Below, in pieces: positions 48,914 to 56,718 of a stretch of DNA of 64,000 bases. A model generated the notes under the pieces. It was not told the DNA's origin and ran no database searches. It saw nothing but the letters and a program-made list of their open reading frames with translations. The stretch's first letter is position 1. Each line of letters opens with the position of its first letter. This DNA comes from Blastococcus tunisiensis (GTDB lineage Bacteria; Actinomycetota; Actinomycetes; Mycobacteriales; Geodermatophilaceae), in contig NZ_FOND01000008.1 in NCBI RefSeq assembly GCF_900112815.1, forward strand, positions 62,001-126,000, in the 5' to 3' direction. The position numbers were made by a program, and so were the translations under genes.

Positions 48914-49198
48914 GGTCGCTCCCGAGCGTTCGAGCCGTCCCAGGTGGCCGGCTGGCGGGAGCAGTCAACGACCGACGGGCACCTCCGCTCATCGGGGAGC
49001 ACACCGCTTTTCGACGTCGCCGATTAGGGGATCCCCGGTGACCCACCGTTAGGGGCCCCCGGGGTGTCCCCCCGACTTGGGTCCGCGGAGCAACAATCGC
49101 CGGGCAGAAGTCCCACTTCCGGCATGTGTCCGGTTAGTTTCCGGCCCAGACCGGTCCGCTATCGCGGAGTCGTCCGGTCGGACGCGCAGGGGGATCTC
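48914..49198. promoter_or_regulatory. Divergent promoter region with duplicated TTAGGGG motif
   Basis: This 285-bp gap separates iniB-like (minus) from the Hsp70-like gene (plus). TTAGGGGATCCCCGGTG (49024-49040) and TTAGGGGCCCCCGGGGTG (49049-49066) are near-copies spaced 25 bp, each with an internal GGGG/CCCC palindrome. On the minus strand the core reads CCCCTAA. A TTGACT hexamer lies at 48963-48968 on the minus strand. The pair is the best candidate for the binding site of the LuxR-type regulator encoded at 51160. Confidence 0.6.
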
Positions 49199-51163
49199 GT
49201 GCACGACGGTGAGTACGGGCTGGGCATCGACATCGGGACCGGGGGAGTGGCCGCGGCGATCTGCCGGGCGGACGCGGACCCCGAGGTCCTTGCTCTCGAC
49301 GACACGGCGCCACGGGTGCCGGTGGAGGTGGCGGCGGACGGCCGGGTCCGGTTCGCCGGACAGCCCTGGCCCGGGTCGGGCGCCCGCCCGTCCCCCGTCT
49401 CCTGGGCGCAGGTGGTGGACCGGATCGGCACCCCCACCCCGCTCCACCTCGGCGACGGGGACCGCCGTCCGGCCGTCGACGTGGCCGCCGCCGTGGTCCG
49501 TGCGGTGGTCGACCGCGCGTCCGCCCAGGAGGGGCGGCCCGCGGACAGCCTCGTCGTGGCCGTGCCCCCGTCCTGGGGATCGTTCCGCTGCGCGCTGCTG
49601 GCGGATGCGGTGGCCGCGGGAGGCCCCACCGACGTCGCGGTGGTCTCCGCCGCCCTGGCCGCGACGTACCAGCACATCGCCGACGGCGATCTCCGTCCGG
49701 ACGCCACCACCGCGGTGTACGACCTGGGTGCCGGCACGCTGGACACCGCGGTGGTGGGCCCCACTCCCGAGGGGGAGCTCCACCACGTCGCCGTACCGCC
49801 CGCCCCGCTCCGGTGGGGCGGCACCGACGTCGACGACGCACTGCTGGCGCACGTGGGCCCGTGGATCTCCGGGGACGTCCCCGCCGGGACCGTGCGGGCG
49901 GCCGTCGTGGCGGTCAAGGAGCAGCTGTCCGTGGACACCGTCGCCGACGCGGATGCGCTCGCCGGGGGTGCGGTGCGGGTGACCCGGGACGAGCTCGAGG
50001 AGCTCGTCGACGACGACGTCCGACGGTCGGTGGCCACGCTCGCGGCGACGATCGCCGCCGCCGGGCTGACGGCCGGGGCCGTCGACGCGGTCGTCCTCGC
50101 GGGTGGGGCGGCCCGCATGCCGCTGGTCGGCGAGCAGCTGTCCGCGGTGCTCGACCGGCCGCTCGTGGTGGCCGTCGACCCCGAGCTCACGGTCGCCGCC
50201 GGCGCCGCGCGGCTCGCGGCGGTCGGCTCCCGGCCGGACGAGGAGCCGCAGCCGGTGGCGGTGCCGCAGGACCCGCCGACCGCCGCTCCCCGGCCGGCGC
50301 GGAGGGGACCGGAGGCCGGTGCCGCGCGGGGGGCGCGCCCGCCGGCCGGGCCGGGAACGGCACGGCCGCCGGCCCGCGCCGGAACGCGCGACACCGGCCG
50401 GCGGGTCGCGCGCGCGCTCCTGGTGACCGGGATGTTCCTCGGTCTGCTGCTGCTCGGCCCCTCGCTGGCCGCCCTCCTGTCCCCGGAGCCCGGCCCCGCC
50501 GGCCCGCCCGAGCAGGCCGCCGAGGCCGCCGAGGCGGTCGAAACCGTCGAGGTGGCCGAGGAGCCCGCCCGGCCCGGGCCGAGCGGCCGCCAGCCCGCGC
50601 CGCCGCGGACGGGGACCGCCTTCGACGGTGCCGACGTCCGGGTCGCGGCGCAGGGCCGGCCCGCGGCCCCTTCCTCCGTCGCCCGGGCGACCACCTCCGC
50701 CCGGGCCGCCGAGCGGGCCGCCGTCCGGGCGGCATCCGCCGGCACCACCGCGGCTCCGGGCACCACGGCCGCCCGCACGGCCGCGGCCGCCACCACCGCC
50801 GCCACCACGCCGGCCGGGACGCCGACCGCCGCCCCGTCGACCACCACTCCGCCGACCACCGCCGCCCCCGCCCCCACGACGTCGACGCCTCCGCCGGCAT
50901 CGACGCCACCGTCGTCCACGCCGCCTGCCCCGTCGCCGACCCCGACGCCGACCCCGGACCCCGAGCCGACGCCGGCACCCCCGCCCGCGCCGGAGCCCGC
51001 TCCCGAACCGGAGCCCGCACCGCCGCCCGCGCCCGAGCCGGCTCCCGAACCGGAACCCGCGCCGGCACCGCAGCCCGAGCCGCAGCCCGAACCGCAGCCC
51101 GAGCCCACGGCAGGCCCGGCGCCGACCGACGCCGGCAGCACCGAGGGCGAGGCCACCCCGTGA
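49199..51163 (+). CDS. Hsp70-like ATPase with membrane anchor and Pro-rich tail
   Basis: A 654-residue protein. Residues 1-350 form an actin-fold Hsp70/DnaK-like ATPase: phosphate-1 GLGIDIGTGGVAAAI, phosphate-2 TAVYDLGAGTLDTAVV, and adenosine motif VVLAGGAARMPLVGEQL. No DnaK substrate-binding domain follows. Instead there is one membrane helix (VARALLVTGMFLGLLLLGPS) and about 230 residues rich in Pro, Ala, Thr and Glu (EPAPEPEPAPPPAPEPAPEP), probably outside the membrane and able to span or probe the wall. Start GTG 49199 follows CAGGGGGATCTC. The stop overlaps the next start (GTGA), tying it to the LuxR regulator. A sensor or partner role is inference. Confidence 0.87.
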   Translation: MHDGEYGLGIDIGTGGVAAAICRADADPEVLALDDTAPRVPVEVAADGRVRFAGQPWPGSGARPSPVSWAQVVDRIGTPTPLHLGDGDRRPAVDVAAAVVRAVVDRASAQEGRPADSLVVAVPPSWGSFRCALLADAVAAGGPTDVAVVSAALAATYQHIADGDLRPDATTAVYDLGAGTLDTAVVGPTPEGELHHVAVPPAPLRWGGTDVDDALLAHVGPWISGDVPAGTVRAAVVAVKEQLSVDTVADADALAGGAVRVTRDELEELVDDDVRRSVATLAATIAAAGLTAGAVDAVVLAGGAARMPLVGEQLSAVLDRPLVVAVDPELTVAAGAARLAAVGSRPDEEPQPVAVPQDPPTAAPRPARRGPEAGAARGARPPAGPGTARPPARAGTRDTGRRVARALLVTGMFLGLLLLGPSLAALLSPEPGPAGPPEQAAEAAEAVETVEVAEEPARPGPSGRQPAPPRTGTAFDGADVRVAAQGRPAAPSSVARATTSARAAERAAVRAASAGTTAAPGTTAARTAAAATTAATTPAGTPTAAPSTTTPPTTAAPAPTTSTPPPASTPPSSTPPAPSPTPTPTPDPEPTPAPPPAPEPAPEPEPAPPPAPEPAPEPEPAPAPQPEPQPEPQPEPTAGPAPTDAGSTEGEATP

Positions 51164-53754
51164 TCGACGTGCTGGTCAGGGAGGGGCTGCGCAGCGCACC
51201 GCCGGCACCGTCGGAGCAGGGGGGCCAGGACCCCGCGCCCCAGCCCGGGAGCGTCGTGGTGCAGGGACCGGGCGGCACCGGGAAGACCGTGCTGCTGAAC
51301 GAGATCGCGAACGGCTACCGGCGCTCCGGGCTCACCGTGATCGACGGGCACAGTGACGCGCACAACGTCTGCTGGTCCCCCGAGACCGGCGCCGGGTTCG
51401 CCGTCGTCCTGGACGACGGCGAACGCGTCACCGACGAGACCGCCGACCGGGTGGGCCGGCTGCTGCGCCTCTCCGGCTGCTCGCTGGCGATCGCGTTCCG
51501 GCCCGTCCCCCGTCCGCGGGCACTGCGCCGGCTGCTGGACGAGCTGGGCAGCAACCGCCGCACCGTGGTCCTCGGCCACGCCGACCGACAGCTGGTGCAC
51601 GGGTGGGCGCGGGACCAGCTCGGCGCCGCGGTCCCCCCGGCGCTCGTGGACGCCGTCCTGCACCAGACCGGCGGCCTGCCCGCACTGGTCCACCCCATGC
51701 TGCGCGGCCTGGCCCGCACGGCCGCCGGCAGCCGGCCCGACAGCGCCGGCACCGGCCCCGCGGCGCTGGACCCGCGAACCGTGCCCGGCCCCGTGGTCGA
51801 GCTGGTGCGGGACGTCGTGGTCGGGCTGGAGGAGGAGACACGCCTCCTGCTGCACTGCGTCGCGGCCGGGGCGCCGCTCGACGAGGACATCCTGGCCGAC
51901 CTGCTGGAGCTGCCGTCCGGACGGCTGGGGCCCGTGCTCACGGAGGCGAGGGCGACGGGCCTGCTCCTCGGCAGCGGGGCCGTCGTCCCCCTCGTGCGGA
52001 CGGCGCTGCTCGACCTGACGCCGGCCGACCTGACCCGGTCCGTCCGGCGCCGCCTCCTGGGGCTGCTGGTCGAGCGTGGCGACGAGCCGCTCGAGCTGGC
52101 GCGCGCGCTGGCGAGGGGCCGGGTGCGCGACGCCCGCGCGGCGGAGCTGCTGGTGCGGCACGGCAGCAGGGCGCTGACCGCCGATCCCGTCCTCGCCGAG
52201 GCACTGCTCGGCGAGGCGGTGGCCACCGGGGCGCCGGCCGGTGGGCTGGCCGCGCGCCGCGCCCTCGCCGCTGCCCTCCGCGGTGGCTTCGACGACGCCC
52301 TGCAGTGGGTGGACGCGGTCATGACCGACGAGACGGTCCCGGACCGACCGCGCGCAGCGAGCGTGGCGGCCGCCGTGCTCGCCCGGCGCGGGCTGCTGTC
52401 CCGCAGCGCGGAGCTCTACCGCCTCGCCGGTGCCCAGCACGCCGGCTCGCGGGCGCTGGCCCTCCTGGCGACCGGCGAGGTGGAGGAGGCCGCCGCGATC
52501 CTGGGGGCGTCCGCGCAGGGGGACGGCGGCAGCTGCCCGAGCATCCTCACCGGCTGCGAGGAGCTGATGGCCCGGGGTGTCCTGCAGTCGCTGCGGTCGG
52601 GCCCGGACGCCTGCGCCGACATCGCCGCCGCGCTCTCGACCCTGACCCGCGCGAGCACGCTGCTGGAGCCGATCGGCCGCACGGCCCTGCTGATGGACAC
52701 CCCGGCCGCCCTGGCCGCCCTCGTCGCCCTGCACAGCGGGGAGCTCGGGGTGGCCGAGGCGGGGCTCCGGCGGGCGGTCGCCGCGGACGTCGGCGGCGCT
52801 CCCGACCGTGCCCGCCACCTCTTGCTGCTGGCCTGGGTGGACATGCTCCGCGGCCGGGTGGCGCAGGCACGGGACAACGCGCGGCGCGCGCAGGCAGCGG
52901 CCCCGTCGGCGATGGAGCCGCGGGACGAGCTGGTGCTGCACGCCCTGGAGGTCGGCCTCGCCCGGCGCACGGGGGACGGTCCGGCGCTGCTCGCGGCCTG
53001 GACGCGCGCCCGGGAGGCGCTGCTGCGGTATCCGATCGACCTGTTCACGCTGCTGCCGCTCGGCGAGCTGATGATCGCCGGGGTCCGGCTCGCCGACAGC
53101 GAGCGGATCGCGCCGAACGTGGCGCAGGCGCAGGCGATCCTGGCCCGCGCGGGGGATCCGCAGCTGTGGGCCACGCCGCTGCACTGGAGCGGCGCCCAGG
53201 CGGCGATCATGGCCGACGACCCGGCAGCCCTCCGTCCGCACGCGGCCGCGCTGCTGGCGGCCGCCCGCACGAGCCCGTACGCCGCCGTCCTGGCGCGCGC
53301 CGGCCGGTGCTGGCTGCGCGTCCTGACCGGGGACATCGATGCGCCGACGGTCGAGAGCACCGCGCAGGAGCTGGCGGCCGTGGGGTTGTCCTGGGACGGA
53401 TCCCGGCTGGCCGGGCAGGCGGCGGCGCGCACCGTCGATCCCCGCGCCCGGACGGCACTGCTGTCCTGCGCCCGCGCCCTGACCGAGGCCTCGGGCGACG
53501 TCGCGCCCTGCCCGGTGCCCCCCACGGCGGAGGGCGGGACCCCCGTGCCGACGGGTGGCCGGCTCAGCGACCGGGAGCGGGAGGTGGCCGAGCTGGTCCT
53601 GGCCGGGCAGACCTACCGGGAGATCGGCGCGCGCCTGTTCATCTCGGCCAAGACGGTGGAGCACCACGTCTCGCGGATGCGCCAGCGGCTCGGCGCGAGC
53701 AACCGTTCCGATCTCCTGGCCCGGCTGCGCGCCGAGCTGGCTCCGGAGGAGTGA
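51160..53754 (+). CDS. Large ATPase-LuxR transcriptional regulator (IniR-like position)
   Basis: An 864-residue regulator. Walker A is GPGGTGKT (36-43), with a Walker B-like VVLDDGE. A winged-helix/AAA middle and a long alpha-solenoid TPR-like region follow (about 330-780: repeated Ala-rich helices such as AEALLGEAVATGAPAGGLAA). A C-terminal LuxR helix-turn-helix completes it (LSDREREVAELVLAGQTYRE, ISAKTVEHHVSRMRQRLGAS). This is the STAND/LAL layout, in which ATP and a ligand control oligomerisation. GTG 51160 overlaps the Hsp70-like stop. It is divergent from iniBAC-like genes, mirroring the mycobacterial regulator IniR near iniBAC, which suggests it activates them (inference). Confidence 0.88.
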   Translation: MIDVLVREGLRSAPPAPSEQGGQDPAPQPGSVVVQGPGGTGKTVLLNEIANGYRRSGLTVIDGHSDAHNVCWSPETGAGFAVVLDDGERVTDETADRVGRLLRLSGCSLAIAFRPVPRPRALRRLLDELGSNRRTVVLGHADRQLVHGWARDQLGAAVPPALVDAVLHQTGGLPALVHPMLRGLARTAAGSRPDSAGTGPAALDPRTVPGPVVELVRDVVVGLEEETRLLLHCVAAGAPLDEDILADLLELPSGRLGPVLTEARATGLLLGSGAVVPLVRTALLDLTPADLTRSVRRRLLGLLVERGDEPLELARALARGRVRDARAAELLVRHGSRALTADPVLAEALLGEAVATGAPAGGLAARRALAAALRGGFDDALQWVDAVMTDETVPDRPRAASVAAAVLARRGLLSRSAELYRLAGAQHAGSRALALLATGEVEEAAAILGASAQGDGGSCPSILTGCEELMARGVLQSLRSGPDACADIAAALSTLTRASTLLEPIGRTALLMDTPAALAALVALHSGELGVAEAGLRRAVAADVGGAPDRARHLLLLAWVDMLRGRVAQARDNARRAQAAAPSAMEPRDELVLHALEVGLARRTGDGPALLAAWTRAREALLRYPIDLFTLLPLGELMIAGVRLADSERIAPNVAQAQAILARAGDPQLWATPLHWSGAQAAIMADDPAALRPHAAALLAAARTSPYAAVLARAGRCWLRVLTGDIDAPTVESTAQELAAVGLSWDGSRLAGQAAARTVDPRARTALLSCARALTEASGDVAPCPVPPTAEGGTPVPTGGRLSDREREVAELVLAGQTYREIGARLFISAKTVEHHVSRMRQRLGASNRSDLLARLRAELAPEE

Positions 53755-53820
53755 GCACCTCCGGGACGAGTGCACCTGCCGTCGGGGCGAGCTCCCCCAC
53801 CCGGCGACAGGGCGTCTATA

Positions 53821-53943
53821 GGGGCCGTCAGCGGCCCCGCTGCAGGGTCCCGCCGCCGGCTCCGTCCCGAGGCTCGCCCCGAGCTTGCGAGGGGTGAGGA
53901 GGACGGGGTCCTTCCACGGTGGGGGGCAGCGGGGTCCTTCAAC
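53821..53943. repeat. Composite repeat element with hairpin after the LuxR gene
   Basis: GGGGCCG (53821-53827) pairs with CGGCCCC (53832-53838) around TCAG, a terminator-like hairpin 66 bp after the LuxR stop. A second stem-forming stretch (CTCGCCCCGAGCTTGCGAGG) follows near 53873. Then CGGGGTCCTTCCAC (53904-53917) is repeated as CGGGGTCCTTCAAC (53930-53943) with a 26-bp period. The whole block looks like a structured, possibly dispersed, intergenic element. Confidence 0.55.
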
Positions 53944-54160
53944 AGCGGGAGAGCAGGGCGCAGGCCGGGCAGACGTCACGCGCGGCGACGGGCCACGCGT
54001 CCTCGGTCGACACCCGGGCCAGCGAACCGCACAGCGTGAGCTCGCAGGCGCCGTCCACCTCCGCCGGGGGCCGGTGCACCTCCACGGCGTGCCACAGCGC
54101 GGCGGTCGGCCCGTGGGCGCGACTGCGGGCGGCGACGAAGAGGGTCGTCTGCAGCATCAT
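53939..54160 (-). CDS. Small Cys-containing protein of unknown function
   Basis: A 73-residue frame from ATG 54160 (or 54157). The product MMLQTTLFVAARSRAHG..., with WHAVEVHRPPAEVDGACELT, LCGSLARVSTEDAWP and RDVCPACALLSRC, has five cysteines. The CELTLCG and CPAC pattern of many short actinomycete proteins suggests a small metal-binding unit. No ribosome-binding site is clear. The stop lies inside the repeat block at 53930-53943. It diverges from the metallo-hydrolase gene. Confidence 0.6.
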   Translation of the reverse strand: MMLQTTLFVAARSRAHGPTAALWHAVEVHRPPAEVDGACELTLCGSLARVSTEDAWPVAARDVCPACALLSRC

Positions 54161-54276
54161 GCGGAGAACGTCGGCAGAGGAGGTTCCCGGGGTTACGGGT
54201 GCCCGGCCCGCACTCCCCCGGAGGGGTGAGGACGGCCGGCCAGCGGTGGCCCGGGCCGCAGGGCAGGATGCGGTGC

Positions 54277-54915
54277 ATGGAGCTGACAAAGCACGGCCAC
54301 GCCTGCGTGGCCCTCAGCGAGGGCGGGCGCAGCGTCGTCATCGATCCCGGCGCGTTCACCGATCCTGCGGCCCTCAGCGGCGCCGGGGCGGTGCTCGTCA
54401 CCCACGAGCACCCCGACCACTTCGAACCCGGGCGGCTGCGGGCGGCGCTGGACGCCGACCCGGCCCTGGAGGTCTGGACCAACGCGTCCGTGGCGGCGAA
54501 GCTCGAGGGGCTCGGTACGCGGGTGCACGTCGTGGGTCACGGGGACGCCGTGACGGTGGCCGGCTTCGACGTCCGGGTCCACGGGGAGCTGCACGCGGAG
54601 ATCCACCCCGACATCCCGCGGATCGCGAACATCGGCTTCCTCGTCGGGGGGCAGGTCTTCCATCCGGGTGACGCCCTGACCGTGCCGGACGAGCCGGTGC
54701 CGACCCTGCTGGTGCCGCTGCACGCACCGTGGTCGCGCACCGCCGACGTCATCGACTACGTCCGGGCCGTGCACGCCGACCAGGCGTTCGCGGTGCACGA
54801 CGGGCTGCTCAACGACACCGGCCTCACGGTGGTCGGCGGACTGCTGGGCGAGCGCGGGCCCGGCACCGGCACGCCCTTCAGCCGGCTGGCCCCGGGGGAC
54901 ACGGCCGAGCTCTGA
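54277..54915 (+). CDS. Metallo-beta-lactamase-fold hydrolase (UlaG-like)
   Basis: A 212-residue protein with the compact MBL fold. MELTKHGHACVAL and VVIDPGAFTDP open it, the metal motif VLVTHEHPDHF (HxHxDH) follows, then a HGELHAEIHPDIP ligand segment, FHPGDALTVPD with the bridging Asp, and a late His (AFAVHDGLLND). Such UlaG/YtnP-like proteins hydrolyse phosphoesters or lactones; substrate unknown. ATG 54277 is chosen over 54268 because MELTKHGHA is the family start and GGCAGG lies at the right distance. Confidence 0.9.
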   Translation: MELTKHGHACVALSEGGRSVVIDPGAFTDPAALSGAGAVLVTHEHPDHFEPGRLRAALDADPALEVWTNASVAAKLEGLGTRVHVVGHGDAVTVAGFDVRVHGELHAEIHPDIPRIANIGFLVGGQVFHPGDALTVPDEPVPTLLVPLHAPWSRTADVIDYVRAVHADQAFAVHDGLLNDTGLTVVGGLLGERGPGTGTPFSRLAPGDTAEL

Positions 54916-54943
54916 GGCCCGCCCGCGTCCCCCGGGGAACGGG

Positions 54944-55219
54944 TCAGCGGACGGCGCGGTTCGACCGGCCCGCCATGCCCGCGTAGGCACCGACCAGCAC
55001 GATGGCCGCGATGACCGCCAGCACGAAGCCCAGCACGTTGAGCTCGAAGATGTCCCCGGTGCCGAGCAGGCTGGCGATCCAGCCGCCGATGAGCGCACCG
55101 AGCACGCCCAGCGCCAGGGTGGCGACGATGCTGATGGACTGCTTGCCCGGAAGGATCAGCCGGGCGAGCGCACCGATGACGAGGCCGATCACGATGAGGC
55201 CGAGGATGTCGAAGAGCAC
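54944..55219 (-). CDS. GlsB/YeaQ/YmgE family stress-associated membrane protein
   Basis: A 91-residue protein with three hydrophobic, Gly-rich helices (GLIVIGLVIGALARLILPGK, IVATLALGVLGALIGGWIAS, NVLGFVLAVIAAIVLVGAYA), the signature of the transglycosylase-associated GlsB/YeaQ family. Function is unclear; members are induced by general stress. Start GTG 55219 is set by GAAGGAGAATGCT. It converges with the metallo-hydrolase gene (28 bp between stops). Confidence 0.92.
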   Translation of the reverse strand: MLFDILGLIVIGLVIGALARLILPGKQSISIVATLALGVLGALIGGWIASLLGTGDIFELNVLGFVLAVIAAIVLVGAYAGMAGRSNRAVR

Positions 55220-55355
55220 AGCATTCTCCTTCGTTCGACCGGCGCGACCGTCCCGGCGGACGCCGGTGGCACCACGCCGGTGCACGACTCTGCTCCGTAC
55301 CCGCGAATATGACAGAGATGCGTCATTCCCCCGATCGGGGTGGCCGGAGGACCAC

Positions 55356-55826
55356 TCAGGGGGTATGGGCCGCCGCGACGTGCGCGGGCACCTTGGCCAG
55401 CTCGGCGTCGACCGTCCGCTGCACCAGCCGCCGCATCGCCCGGCGCTGGAGGTGCCGGACCACCCGGTTGCCCCCGGCCGGCTCGTGGGTGACGGTCATC
55501 GTCACCCGGGTGCCGCCGTCGCCGTTCCCGGCCAGCTCGATCCGGGTGGTCCAGGTCTCGGGGGTGAGCCGCAGCCGTGTCGCCACCACGCGCGGGGGCT
55601 GCCACTCGACGATCTCGCCCTGCGGCGCGCCGGCGGCGGGCGCCCCGTCGAGCCGGCCGGGCGCGCAGACGAACGTGGTCCCCACGCCCGGCTCCGCGGG
55701 CTGCTCGCCCAGCACGTAGGACACGTCGCAGACCGAGCAGTAGGGCTCGAGCACGGCGAGCGCCTGCCAGACCCGGGCCGACGGCTCGGGGACGTCGCAG
55801 GTGCCGGTGGCGGTGGTGGCGGTCAC
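55356..55826 (-). CDS. SRPBCC-fold (START-like) protein
   Basis: A 156-residue protein with an SRPBCC/polyketide-cyclase-like pattern: VPEPSARVWQALAVLEPYCS, VGTTFVCAPGRLDGAP, VEWQPPRVVATRLRLTPETW, GGTRVTMTVTHEPAGGNRVV and a C-terminal helix (RRLVQRTVDAELAKVPAHVA). The fold binds hydrophobic ligands in a cavity. GTG 55826 overlaps the stop of the GntR gene, so the pair is coupled and the protein may handle the ligand sensed by the regulator (inference). Confidence 0.85.
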   Translation of the reverse strand: MTATTATGTCDVPEPSARVWQALAVLEPYCSVCDVSYVLGEQPAEPGVGTTFVCAPGRLDGAPAAGAPQGEIVEWQPPRVVATRLRLTPETWTTRIELAGNGDGGTRVTMTVTHEPAGGNRVVRHLQRRAMRRLVQRTVDAELAKVPAHVAAAHTP

Positions 55827-56566
55827 GCGCGGCCGCCGACCGACACCTCGAACTCGACCTGGCTCACGTCGGGGCGCAACCGGGAGTAGCTGTGCACCAG
55901 CGGGTGCCCGCTGCTGTCGCGCACCGTCGTCCGGACGACGAGCAGCGGTGACCCTGCGACGACGCGCAGCAGGTCGGCCTCGTCCGGGGCGGCGGTACCG
56001 ACGTCGACGACGATCCGCGCGGTGGCGAGATCGGCCTGGTACTCCCGGCGCAGGTAGTCGTAGAGCGAGCCCTCGCTGAAATCGGCCTCGACCGCGCCGG
56101 GGTAGAGCAGCGCCGGCAGGAAGCTGTGCGCCACGTGGTTGGGCTCGCCGTCCACGCTGCGCAGCCGCTCCAGCTCGACGACGTCCGCCGTGCCCTCGAG
56201 CCCGAGCTCGACCGCGACCGACGCCGGTACCGGCACCACCCGCTGGGTGAGCACCTTCGTGCCGACCTGGGCACCCTGCTCGCTCATCACCGAGTTGAAG
56301 CCGGCGATGCGGTGCACGAAGCTCTCGCGGTACTCGTGCCGGATGGCCGGCCGGGTCACGTAGGTACCGCGCCCCTGCTCCCGGACGAGGTGGCCGTCGG
56401 CGACCAGCCCGTCGACCGCCCGGCGCAGCGTGATCCGGCTGACGCCGTACTCGGCGCACAGCACCGGTTCCGGCGGCAGGAGCGTCAGCTCGGGCAACGC
56501 GGTCACCCGGCGGCGGAGGTGCTCGCGGACGGCGAGGTACTTCGGTCCGGATACGGGGCTGACCAC
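55823..56566 (-). CDS. GntR-family regulator (HutC/UTRA subfamily)
   Basis: A 247-residue regulator. The winged helix (PKYLAVREHLRRRVTALPEL, EYGVSRITLRRAVDGLVADG) is followed by a UTRA effector domain (FNSVMSEQGAQVGTKVLTQR, LERLRSVDGEPNHVAHSFLP, SGHPLVHSYSRLRPD). UTRA domains bind small metabolites such as sugar phosphates or urocanate. GTG 56566 is preferred over TTG 56590 because the helix-turn-helix then starts about 10 residues in; no ribosome-binding site decides. It is divergent from pfkA, with two copies of an operator-like motif between them, so it may control glycolysis. Confidence 0.88.
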   Translation of the reverse strand: MVSPVSGPKYLAVREHLRRRVTALPELTLLPPEPVLCAEYGVSRITLRRAVDGLVADGHLVREQGRGTYVTRPAIRHEYRESFVHRIAGFNSVMSEQGAQVGTKVLTQRVVPVPASVAVELGLEGTADVVELERLRSVDGEPNHVAHSFLPALLYPGAVEADFSEGSLYDYLRREYQADLATARIVVDVGTAAPDEADLLRVVAGSPLLVVRTTVRDSSGHPLVHSYSRLRPDVSQVEFEVSVGGRA

Positions 56567-56600
56567 GCCCGCAAAGGTACGGGATTCCAAGACGTCTGGT

Positions 56601-56689
56601 CGTCATGTCGTATGGGACGTCACAGCGGATCCCACCGGACGGGACGAATCCGCGTGGCGCGGGAATCGTCAGGACGTCATGACGTATGG
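56601..56689. promoter_or_regulatory. Duplicated operator-like motif between gntR and pfkA
   Basis: CGTCATGTCGTATGG (56601-56615) and CGTCATGACGTATGG (56675-56689) match at 14 of 15 positions, 74 bp apart (about seven helical turns). The second contains the perfect 12-bp palindrome ACGTCATGACGT. TATGG in each copy may also serve as a -10 element. This is the probable binding site of the adjacent UTRA regulator. Confidence 0.65.
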
Positions 56690-56718
56690 TCGCACCTCGA
56701 CCATCGAGGGAGAGCTCG

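Noticed and set aside
49159-53979. A 1606-codon minus-strand open frame across the Hsp70-like and LuxR genes
   Set aside because: It is antisense to two genes with clear ATPase and helix-turn-helix motifs, and its translation is low-complexity with no domain.
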